A stretch of 11,762 nt of DNA, from NCBI RefSeq assembly GCF_949282365.1, contig NZ_CASDOY010000064.1, positions 1 through 11,762 on the forward strand, given 5' to 3'. The translations under genes and the position numbers were made by a program. The notes beneath the pieces are model-generated. The model did no database searches. It was not told the origin of the DNA and saw only the letters and a list, made by a program, of their open reading frames with translations. How positions within the stretch are numbered: the stretch's first letter is position 1; each line of letters starts with the position of its first letter. The DNA is from an uncultured Desulfovibrio sp. Lineage in GTDB: Bacteria > Desulfobacterota > Desulfovibrionia > Desulfovibrionales > Desulfovibrionaceae. Positions 1-5,956 of the stretch are shown here, piece by piece.

Positions 1-772
1 CCGGCACGTCCCCCAGGCCGGGATCAGGGCGCCCGCGGGCATCGCGCACCGTCGCGCGCGCGTCCTCCATCCCGTCTTGCGCGAAAGCGCGCCGCCCGCG
101 CGCGGGAGCGGCTTTTTCCGCCTGCGGCGCGATGCTGCCCGTCTCCGGCCCGGCCAGCGGGACGGCGGATGCGCCGACAGCCACCGGGCCCCTGCCCGTC
201 TTGTCCGCCGCGTCTGGGCCGCTCGCCCTGTCTGCCTTGTCCGCCGGGATCGGCACGCGCTCCTGGGCTCCCGGCCGGGCCGCGACCTCAACGCCCTGCG
301 GCAGCGGAGCATCCCCGCCCTGGGCTCTGCTGGCGGTCACGGCCTCATGCGGCGGCGCGCTCTCTCCGGCTCGCGGCGGCCTACCCTGCCCGCCGGGCAA
401 ACTCTCCGTCACGGACGTCGCCGGGCCCGTCGTCCAGACATCCTCGTCATCGCCCGGCAAGACCACCAGCCCCTCGCCCCCTTCGCTCAGGCCGTAGGCC
501 GCCGCCAGACGGTCGGCCTCGGCGGCCAGCGCCGCCGCACGCTCCCGTGCGGACCGACGCCCGCGTGCGGGAACAGGCTGCGGCGCGGGCGCGTGGCTGC
601 CCGACGCGCTCCCGGCCTGGGCCGGGGACGGTGCGAGCCCGCAGGCATCCAGCAGGGAAAGGGCCGTGGCCGCAGGGGCAGCACGCCGTCTGCGTGACGG
701 GCGGCCTGTGGTCTGCCCGTCCGCGTCCGGGGCGGGCCCGCGGCCGGCAGGCACATCGGAGGAAGAGGTCAT
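1..772 (-). CDS. Hypothetical Ala/Pro/Arg-rich protein, 3' end outside window
   Basis: I do not recognise this protein. The minus frame from ATG at 772-770 stays open for 257 codons to the left edge, so the C-terminus is missing. AAGGAG (complement of 777-782) lies 4 bases before the ATG. Near residues 25-31 is a basic run (RPSRRRR). A possibly structured patch follows at about residues 70-115, with an Ala-rich helix (AAALAAEADRLAAAYGLSE) and an acidic, hydrophobic stretch (LVVLPGDDEDVW). The rest is low-complexity Ala, Pro, Gly and Arg and is probably disordered. There is no signal peptide or membrane segment. Competing plus-strand frames are also open because of the high GC content, but their products are far richer in Arg, Pro and Cys. 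The minus frame gives the better-balanced composition, has the ribosome site and is divergent from the regulator gene. It could be the N-terminal extension of a larger enzyme whose domain lies outside the window. Confidence 0.55.
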   Translation of the reverse strand, partial: MTSSSDVPAGRGPAPDADGQTTGRPSRRRRAAPAATALSLLDACGLAPSPAQAGSASGSHAPAPQPVPARGRRSARERAAALAAEADRLAAAYGLSEGGEGLVVLPGDDEDVWTTGPATSVTESLPGGQGRPPRAGESAPPHEAVTASRAQGGDAPLPQGVEVAARPGAQERVPIPADKADRASGPDAADKTGRGPVAVGASAVPLAGPETGSIAPQAEKAAPARGRRAFAQDGMEDARATVRDARGRPDPGLGDVP

Positions 773-869
773 GGAACTCCTTGACTATATCCAGATAGGC
801 TGATATTTGCATCAAGCAAATTTGATACAGGCATCGCAGGCGCGTCCGCCGCGCCGCACAGGGGCACGC
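773..869. promoter_or_regulatory. Divergent promoter region between the left gene and sahR
   Basis: This 97-bp AT-richer island separates two divergent genes. For the plus strand, TTGACT (781-786), a 17-base spacer and TATTTG (804-809) make a plausible sigma-70 promoter for the regulator gene. For the minus strand, TTGCTT (819-814), 16 bases and TATCTG (797-792) are a weaker candidate for the left gene. The two promoters overlap, and the palindrome at 811-826 overlaps the start region of the first and the -35 box of the second. A repressor bound there could therefore affect both genes. The promoters are read by eye from consensus and not mapped. Confidence 0.5.
805..828. promoter_or_regulatory. 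Candidate SahR operator (palindrome)
   Basis: Two nested inverted repeats are present. ATCAA (811-815) pairs with TTGAT (822-826) across six bases, and ATTTGC (805-810) pairs with GCAAAT (816-821) across five. The site lies just after the proposed -10 box of the ArsR/methyltransferase gene, where a repressor would block transcription. ArsR-family proteins bind as dimers to palindromes, and SahR regulators of Desulfovibrionales are known to act at palindromic sites upstream of methyl-cycle genes. That this is the SahR site is inferred from position and symmetry. I see no second copy in front of ahcY. Confidence 0.5.
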
Positions 870-1796
870 ATGGCACTGGTATATTTCAAGGCACTTTCGG
901 ACGAGACCCGTCTGCGACTGGTGCATATCTTGCTGCATTACGAACTCTCGGTCAACGAGCTGGTGCGCATCCTCGGCATGGGGCAATCCCGCGTCTCGCG
1001 CCATCTCAAGATCCTCACCGAGGCCGGGTTGCTGACCTCGCGCCGGGACGGCCTGTGGGTCTTCTACGCCGCCGCGCGCTGCGGCGAAGCCAGCGACTTT
1101 CTGCAGGCCGTGGTCCCCTTCCTGCATACGGACACGGCCATGCGCGAGGATCTGGCCATGGCCGCCCAGATCCTGGAGGAGCGCGCCCGCAAGACGCGCC
1201 AGTTCTTCAATGCCATCGCCGAGGACTGGGACGAGCTCAACCGCGAGGTGCTGGAAGATTTCGACCTGCCCGCCGCCGTGCTGGCCGCCGTGCCCGGAGG
1301 CTGCCGCGTGGCCGTGGACCTGGGCTGCGGCACCGGGGCGGTGCTGGAGCGCCTGCTGCCCGTGAGCCGGAGCCTCATCGGCGTGGACGGCTCGGCCCGC
1401 ATGCTGGAGATGTGCCGCCGCCGCTTCAGCCCCGTGGATCTGGCCAACGAGAACCGCATCTCCCTGCGCATCGGCGAGCTGGACCACCTGCCCCTGCGTG
1501 ACCAGGAAGCGGACTTTGCCTGCATCAATCTGGTGCTGCACCATCTTTCCGATCCCGGCGAGGGCCTGCGCGAGATCCGCCGCAGCCTGACCGCGGGCGG
1601 GCACCTGTTCGTGGCCGATTTTTTGCAACATCACGACGAGACCATGCGCAGCCGCTACGGCGACCGCTGGCTGGGCTTCGACGAGGAACGCCTGCAGGAA
1701 CGCCTGCGCCAGGCCGGCTTCACGGTCCTGTCCTGCACGCGGCAGGCCGTGGGCCGCGGCCTGTTCCTGCTGCTGGTGCGGGCCCGCGCCAGCTGA
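870..1796 (+). CDS. sahR: SahR-type regulator: ArsR helix-turn-helix fused to SAM-binding domain
   Basis: This 308-residue protein has two domains. Residues 1-75 form an ArsR-type winged helix, starting with the family-typical FKALSDETRLRLV and carrying the recognition helix QSRVSRHLKIL (39-49). Residues about 100-308 form a class I methyltransferase fold: motif I DLGCGTG (150-156), the acidic strand end IGVDGS (170-175) and a later strand NLVLHHL (220-226). In SahR regulators of sulfate-reducing bacteria this domain is thought to sense S-adenosylhomocysteine or SAM rather than methylate. The adjacent ahcY supports this role over a metal-responsive ArsR. I chose ATG 870 because AGGGG lies five bases upstream and the ArsR domain starts at once. 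The frame also opens at TTG 807, but that codon lies inside the proposed -10 box. Autoregulation through the palindrome at 811-826 is likely. A free-standing UbiE-like methyltransferase is an unlikely alternative. Confidence 0.85.
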   Translation: MALVYFKALSDETRLRLVHILLHYELSVNELVRILGMGQSRVSRHLKILTEAGLLTSRRDGLWVFYAAARCGEASDFLQAVVPFLHTDTAMREDLAMAAQILEERARKTRQFFNAIAEDWDELNREVLEDFDLPAAVLAAVPGGCRVAVDLGCGTGAVLERLLPVSRSLIGVDGSARMLEMCRRRFSPVDLANENRISLRIGELDHLPLRDQEADFACINLVLHHLSDPGEGLREIRRSLTAGGHLFVADFLQHHDETMRSRYGDRWLGFDEERLQERLRQAGFTVLSCTRQAVGRGLFLLLVRARAS

Positions 1797-2110
1797 CGGC
1801 GTGTGTTGGGGGAACGGCCCCTTTGCTGGCGCAACAAGGGGCTCCCTCCCGCGCCCCATCTTCCCCCCGATGCGCCTTAGCAAAACGGGCAGCATCTTGC
1901 AGGCGGAACGATCGCCCCGGACAGACGGGCGGTAGCCCTCCGCATGCATGATGCCCCGGGAGCTTTCCCTGCGGGCCGCAGCCCTGCCGCGGCCCCGCGA
2001 AACCGTCCCCGTCCGCGGCGGACGGGGCGGACGATCTTGCCGCAGACCGCCCCCCCGGGGAGCGGCCCAAATACTTTCGCCGACATACTTTCTCAAGGAG
2101 TACCACAGCA
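1797..2110 (+). promoter_or_regulatory. sahR-ahcY intergenic region and ahcY leader with hairpins
   Basis: This gene-free 314 bp holds several inverted repeats. GCCCCTT (1817-1823) pairs with AAGGGGC (1836-1842), giving a hairpin just after sahR without a T tract, so it is at best a weak terminator. GGGCCGC (1973-1979) pairs with GCGGCCC (1989-1995). CCCCGTCC (2007-2014) pairs with GGACGGGG (2020-2027) around a 5-base loop. The ribosome site AAGGAG ends about 10 bases before the ahcY ATG. I find no clear -35/-10 pair, no SahR-like palindrome and nothing matching the SAH riboswitch core. ahcY may therefore be read through from the sahR promoter, or from a promoter I cannot recognise. Confidence 0.4.
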
Positions 2111-3532
2111 ATGACCAAAGCCCTGGATCTTTCCCTGGCCTGCAAAGTGGCCGATCTGGCCCTGGCCGATTTCGGCAAGAAGGAAATGCAGCTTTCCGAA
2201 CGCGAGATGCCCGGCCTCATGGAGTGCATCCGCAAATACGCCGGCAAGAAGCCCCTCAAGGGCCTGCGCGTGACCGGCTCCCTGCACATGACCATCCAGA
2301 CCGCCATGCTCATCAAGACCCTGCACGCCCTGGGCGCGGACATCCGCTGGGCCTCGTGCAACATCTTCTCCACCCAGGACCATGCCGCCGCCGCCATCGC
2401 CGAGCAGGGCCTGGCCAAGGTCTTCGCCTGGAAGGGCGAGAGCCTGGAAGATTACTGGTGGTGCACCGAAATGGCCCTGACCTGGCCCGACGGCAAGGGC
2501 CCGGACCTCATCGTGGACGACGGCGGCGACGCCACCCTGATGATCCACAAGGGCGTGGAAGTGGAAAACGATCCCTCCCTGCTGGAAAAGACCTATGACA
2601 ACAAGGAATTCCAGATCATCATGGATCGTCTGGCCCTGCGCTACAGGGAAGACCCCACCCACTGGCATCAGGTGGCCGCCCATGTGAAGGGCGTCTCCGA
2701 GGAGACCACCACCGGCGTGCACCGCCTCTACCAGCTGGAAGCCGAGGGCAAGCTGCTCTTCCCGGCCATCAACGTCAACGACTCCGTCACCAAGTCCAAG
2801 TTCGACAACCTCTACGGCTGCCGCGAGTCCCTGGCCGACGGCATCAAGCGCGCCACCGACGTCATGGTGGCCGGCAAGGTCGTGGTAGTGGTGGGCTACG
2901 GCGACGTGGGCAAGGGCTGCGCCCAGTCCATGCGCGGCTTCGGCGCCCGCGTGCTGGTGACCGAGATCGACCCCATCTGCGCCCTGCAGGCCGCCATGGA
3001 AGGCTTTGAAGTCACCACCGTGGAAGACGCCCTGCCCGAAGGCGACATCTACGTCACCTGCACCGGCAACCTGCGCGTCATCACCGGCGAACACATGGAA
3101 GGCATGAAGGACGAAGCCATCGTCTGCAATATCGGTCACTTCGACAACGAGATCGACATGCACTACCTGGAGACCACCCCCGGCATCACCAGGCTGAACA
3201 TCAAGCCCCAGGTGGACAAATGGACCCTCAAGTCCGGCCGCAGCATCATCGTGCTGGCCGAAGGCCGCCTGGTGAACCTGGGCTGCGCCACGGGCCACGC
3301 CAGCTTCGTCATGTCCAACAGCTTCACCAACCAGACCCTGGCCCAGATGAAGCTGGCCGAAGGCAACCTGGAAAAGAAGGTCTACACCCTGCCCAAGGAA
3401 CTGGATGAAGAAGTGGCCCGCCTGCACCTGGCCCGCCTGGGCGTCAAGCTGACCACCCTGACCCAGGAACAGGCCGACTACATCGGCGTGAAGGTCGAAG
3501 GCCCCTACAAGTCCGATCTCTACCGCTACTAG
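2111..3532 (+). CDS. ahcY: S-adenosylhomocysteine hydrolase (adenosylhomocysteinase)
   Basis: This cytosolic NAD-dependent enzyme splits S-adenosylhomocysteine reversibly into adenosine and homocysteine, relieving product inhibition of methyltransferases and feeding methionine synthesis. The 473-residue protein is complete. By alignment from memory to the human enzyme, the substrate residues are all present: His59, Asp137, Glu198, Lys228, Asp232, Asn233 and Cys237. SEETTTG spans 196-202. The NAD-binding Rossmann fold carries GYGDVGKG (262-269), followed by GHFDNEID (342-349) with the conserved His343 and the gate segment GHASFVMSNSFTNQ (395-408). The C-terminus KSDLYRY contributes to the neighbouring subunit's cofactor site in this tetrameric family. 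The protein is about 40 residues longer than the human enzyme because of an insertion at about 155-190, as in many proteobacterial and plant forms. ATG 2111 follows AAGGAG. The upstream sahR indicates regulation by methyl-cycle metabolites. Confidence 0.98.
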   Translation: MTKALDLSLACKVADLALADFGKKEMQLSEREMPGLMECIRKYAGKKPLKGLRVTGSLHMTIQTAMLIKTLHALGADIRWASCNIFSTQDHAAAAIAEQGLAKVFAWKGESLEDYWWCTEMALTWPDGKGPDLIVDDGGDATLMIHKGVEVENDPSLLEKTYDNKEFQIIMDRLALRYREDPTHWHQVAAHVKGVSEETTTGVHRLYQLEAEGKLLFPAINVNDSVTKSKFDNLYGCRESLADGIKRATDVMVAGKVVVVVGYGDVGKGCAQSMRGFGARVLVTEIDPICALQAAMEGFEVTTVEDALPEGDIYVTCTGNLRVITGEHMEGMKDEAIVCNIGHFDNEIDMHYLETTPGITRLNIKPQVDKWTLKSGRSIIVLAEGRLVNLGCATGHASFVMSNSFTNQTLAQMKLAEGNLEKKVYTLPKELDEEVARLHLARLGVKLTTLTQEQADYIGVKVEGPYKSDLYRY

Positions 3533-3605
3533 GCCGCGGCGGATGGCCGTCTTTGCCCGGGTCCGGGACAGAGGGGCAGGGACGGCGGCGTCAGGCAGCA
3601 ACGAC

Positions 3606-3642
3606 AAAAAAGGAGAGGCTCCTCAAGGAGCCTCTCCTTTTT
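3606..3642. terminator. Bidirectional intrinsic terminator after ahcY
   Basis: GGAGAGGCTCC (3612-3622) and GGAGCCTCTCC (3627-3637) form a perfect 11-bp stem with a TCAA loop. An A tract (3606-3611) precedes it and TTTTT (3638-3642) follows. It is 74 bases past the ahcY stop. Because the A tract reads as a T tract on the other strand, it should also stop transcripts of the convergent membrane-protein gene, which ends at 3859. Confidence 0.93.
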
Positions 3643-3676
3643 GAAATAAGGCGCGTCGGGGAAGGCGTGGGGCCGA

Positions 3677-3728
3677 CCGCAGGGCCGTGCCCGTTGCGAC
3701 GAAGGAAGTCACGGGCATCGCGGACAGC
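3677..3728 (-). repeat. Isolated, diverged copy of the 69-bp repeat
   Basis: On the minus strand this segment reads like the tandem repeat at 9451-9772. Bases 3695-3677 match 19 of 19 bases with unit 1 (the stretch starting AACGGGCACGG), bases 3720-3711 match CGATGCCCGT, and GCTGTC (3728-3723) matches the unit's start apart from three extra bases. The 15 bases between the arms differ entirely from the tandem copies, yet the arms TGCCCGT and ACGGGCA still pair, and GAC/GTC pair inside them. It lies between two convergent gene ends. The rest of 3643-3858 shows nothing else I can name. Confidence 0.7.
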
Positions 3729-3858
3729 GAGGGTCGGGGGGCCCCTCCCGCGCGGGTCGCCACCGGAGGGCGAACTGCCGACGACGCAGGCGCCTTACAG
3801 GCATCGGGAGCAAGGCTGAGGCCTTCCCCCTCAAAAATACCCTTCTGCGCCGCAGCGC

Positions 3859-4854
3859 TTACGCCCTGGGCTTCCCCTCCTCCGCGACCGCACCGGCATC
3901 GGTCACGTCGTCCTTGCGGGGCGCGGCCGCATCCCCGGGCGTTTCGCGCAGGTCCTCGGGGTCCACGTCCACGATATCCTCGGCCTCGGCCCCTTTGGCC
4001 CCGGCCTCGCGCGCGGCGGCGTCGGCGGCCGCCTCCTCGGGCGTATAGGCCGGGCCGGGCGGCAGGGCATAGCCGCCGCCTTCCACGGCCTGCAAAGGCT
4101 CGATGCCCCTGTTGAGCGGCATGCTGCCCTTGCTCACCAGCACGATGCCGGTCTTTTCCAGCACCTCGCGCCGGTAGGCGTATTCCTGTTCCATGCGCCG
4201 GTGCCGGTAGATGAGCAGCAGGCGTCCCAGATAACAGGCCGCCAGCAGCGCCGCGAAGCTGCCCGCGATCCACGGGATATAGGGCTTGAGCGCGCTGCCG
4301 AAGGCCATCAGGGCCGAGAACATGCCGTCCACGAAGACCAGGGCCGCGGCCAGCAGCAAGATGCCCAGCAGCACCACCACCGTGGGCGCGTGCTGCACGC
4401 AGGCGTAGAAGTAGCGCAGGCGCTTGGGCACCAGGCGTTCCGAGCCGGGCCTGCCGGGCTGGCGTTCCCGCTCCAGGGTATTGGAGACCCAGAGGCCGGA
4501 AAGATGCACGATGAGCAGCAGGGCCACCGGGGCGACCACGGCGCCGATGGCCCAGCCCATGATGGGGAACTGGGCTTCGGGCGGGCCGCCGGCCAGGGAG
4601 GGCTTGGCGTGCATGATGCCGTAGAAGAAGGCGATGCCGCCGACGATCAGCTCAAGGAAGAAGATCGCGATCAGCAGATAGATGATGGTGTCGCGGTTCT
4701 CGCCCTTGTACCAGTGGCGGATGGCCTCATCCTTGCCGGCGCCGGCAGCAGCCCCCGCGCCGTCCGCGGCGGCGGCTTTCCTGCCCGTGCCCGCGGCGCT
4801 GTTGCGCATCTCGGAAGCGTTGCTGGACGCAAAAGAGGATTCGTTGTTCTTCAT
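3859..4854 (-). CDS. Four-helix membrane protein of unknown function
   Basis: I do not recognise the family. The 331-residue protein has a polar, Ala/Ser-rich N-terminus (1-50). Four predicted membrane helices follow at about 56-80 (YLLIAIFFLELIVGGIAFF), 98-122, 156-182 (VVVLLGILLLAAALVFV) and 192-216. A basic stretch (YRHRRMEQEYAYRRE, 216-230) and an acidic Ala-rich tail (270-331, with EDIVDVDPEDLRE) complete it. The basic loop between helices 2 and 3 and the basic stretch after helix 4 suggest that both ends are cytoplasmic. There is no catalytic or transport motif. I chose ATG 4854 as the start (MKNNESS). A second in-frame ATG at 4866 is possible, and neither has a strong ribosome site. 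Longer starts would run into the divergent epimerase gene. The gene is convergent with ahcY and probably shares its terminator. Confidence 0.75.
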   Translation of the reverse strand: MKNNESSFASSNASEMRNSAAGTGRKAAAADGAGAAAGAGKDEAIRHWYKGENRDTIIYLLIAIFFLELIVGGIAFFYGIMHAKPSLAGGPPEAQFPIMGWAIGAVVAPVALLLIVHLSGLWVSNTLERERQPGRPGSERLVPKRLRYFYACVQHAPTVVVLLGILLLAAALVFVDGMFSALMAFGSALKPYIPWIAGSFAALLAACYLGRLLLIYRHRRMEQEYAYRREVLEKTGIVLVSKGSMPLNRGIEPLQAVEGGGYALPPGPAYTPEEAAADAAAREAGAKGAEAEDIVDVDPEDLRETPGDAAAPRKDDVTDAGAVAEEGKPRA

Positions 4855-4948
4855 GCTCCCGAACATATCCGGCCGGAGCGCCGGGGGCAAGAGCAAACCC
4901 TTGCTCCGGGAGCGCTTCTGGCTTAGTCTGCGCCCACAGGAGGACAGC
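4855..4948. promoter_or_regulatory. Divergent intergenic region upstream of the epimerase operon
   Basis: These 94 bp separate two divergent starts. GAGCAA (4891-4896) and TTGCTC (4901-4906) form a short inverted repeat with a 4-base spacer. TTGCTC, followed after 16-17 bases by TTAGTC/TAGTCT (4923-4929), is a weak promoter candidate for the plus-strand genes. AGGAGG (4939-4944) is a strong ribosome site, five bases before the epimerase ATG. The promoter reading is low confidence. Confidence 0.3.
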
Positions 4949-5956
4949 ATGCATATTCTCGTTACCGGAGCCGCGGGCTTCATCGGCTACCATCTCTGCG
5001 ACCGTCTGCTGCATCAGGGCCACACCGTGGTGGGCCTGGACAACCTCAACGACTACTATGACGTGCAGCTCAAGAAGGACCGCCTGGCCCGGCTGGAAGG
5101 CCGTCCCGGCTTCCGTTTCGTCCTGCAGGACATGGCCCAGCGCGATGCCATGAGCGCCCTGTTCGCGGCCGAGAAGTTCACCCACGTCATCAACATGGCG
5201 GCCCAGGCCGGCGTGCGCTACAGCCTCGTCAATCCCATGGCCTATGTGGATTCCAATCTGGTGGGTTTCGCCAACCTGCTGGAAGGCTGCCGCCACAACG
5301 GCGTGCGGCACTTCGTCTTCGCCTCCTCCTCGTCGGTCTACGGGCTCAACACCAGCCAGCCCTTCTCGGAACACAACAACGTGGATCATCCCGTGAGCCT
5401 GTACGCGGCCACCAAGAAGAGCAACGAGCTCATGGCCCATGCCTACAGCCATCTCTACGGCCTGCCCTGCACGGGCCTGCGCTTCTTCACGGTCTACGGC
5501 CCCTGGGGCCGCCCGGACATGGCTCTGCAGCTTTTCGCCCACGCCATCATGAAGGATGAACCCATCAGGGTCTTCAACGGCGGGCGCATGCGCCGCGACT
5601 TCACCTATATCGACGACATCGTGGAAGGCGTGCTGCGCCTGCTGCCCCTGGCTCCCGCCGCCGATCCGCAGTGGGACGCCGCCGATCCCGACCCGGCCAC
5701 CAGCTCCGCGCCGTGGCGCATCTACAACATCGGCAACAACCAGACCGTGGAACTCAACGACTTCATCGCCGCCCTGGAAGACGCCCTGGGCAAGAAGGCC
5801 GTCCGCGACCTGCTGCCCATGCAGCCCGGCGATGTGGAAGCCACCTGGGCCAATATCGACGCCCTGTCGCAGGCCACGGGCTTCGCGCCCGTGACGCCCC
5901 TCAAGACCGGCATCGAGCGCTTCGTGGCCTGGTTCAAGGAATATTATTACGCATGA
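4949..5956 (+). CDS. NAD-dependent epimerase, UDP-glucuronate 4-epimerase type
   Basis: This 335-residue extended short-chain dehydrogenase/reductase probably converts UDP-glucuronate to UDP-galacturonate for surface polysaccharide or LPS precursors in the cytosol. The Rossmann motif GAAGFIG is at 7-13. It is followed by DNLNDYYDVQLKKDRL (31-46), a signature of the CapI/UDP-glucuronate epimerase branch. AAQAGVRYS (84-92), SSSSVYG (126-132), the catalytic pair Tyr152/Lys156 in YAATK, and RFFTVYGPWGRPDMA (178-192) are all typical of the branch. The length is normal for that branch. A small Ala/Asp-rich insertion (about 235-255) precedes YNIGNN. ATG 4949 is chosen because AGGAGG lies five bases upstream and the Rossmann strand starts at residue 2. 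The frame is open further upstream, but that stretch overlaps the divergent gene. The stop overlaps the next gene by ATGA, so the two are probably translationally coupled. A UDP-glucose or UDP-GlcNAc epimerase is less likely. Confidence 0.93.
   Translation: MHILVTGAAGFIGYHLCDRLLHQGHTVVGLDNLNDYYDVQLKKDRLARLEGRPGFRFVLQDMAQRDAMSALFAAEKFTHVINMAAQAGVRYSLVNPMAYVDSNLVGFANLLEGCRHNGVRHFVFASSSSVYGLNTSQPFSEHNNVDHPVSLYAATKKSNELMAHAYSHLYGLPCTGLRFFTVYGPWGRPDMALQLFAHAIMKDEPIRVFNGGRMRRDFTYIDDIVEGVLRLLPLAPAADPQWDAADPDPATSSAPWRIYNIGNNQTVELNDFIAALEDALGKKAVRDLLPMQPGDVEATWANIDALSQATGFAPVTPLKTGIERFVAWFKEYYYA

Noticed and set aside
807..869. TTG start giving the regulator 21 extra residues
   Set aside because: The TTG lies in the proposed -10 box and has no ribosome site. 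The ArsR domain starts right at ATG 870, which has AGGGG upstream.
1971..2110. SAH riboswitch upstream of ahcY
   Set aside because: The leader has GC-rich hairpins, but I do not find the conserved SAH riboswitch core. A covariance-model search would settle it.
447..2111. Long minus-strand open frame (554 codons)
   Set aside because: It is antisense to the whole sahR gene, whose protein has clear domain motifs. The translated product has no recognisable motif and is an antisense shadow of high-GC coding DNA.
2093..3607. Long minus-strand open frame opposite ahcY
   Set aside because: ahcY on the plus strand is unmistakable. The His/Gly/Val-rich antisense product is typical of shadow frames.
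3833..3855. Separate terminator for the minus-strand membrane-protein gene
   Set aside because: The stem CTGC/GCAG has only four base pairs and the T tract is seven bases away. The bidirectional terminator at 3606-3642 is far stronger.
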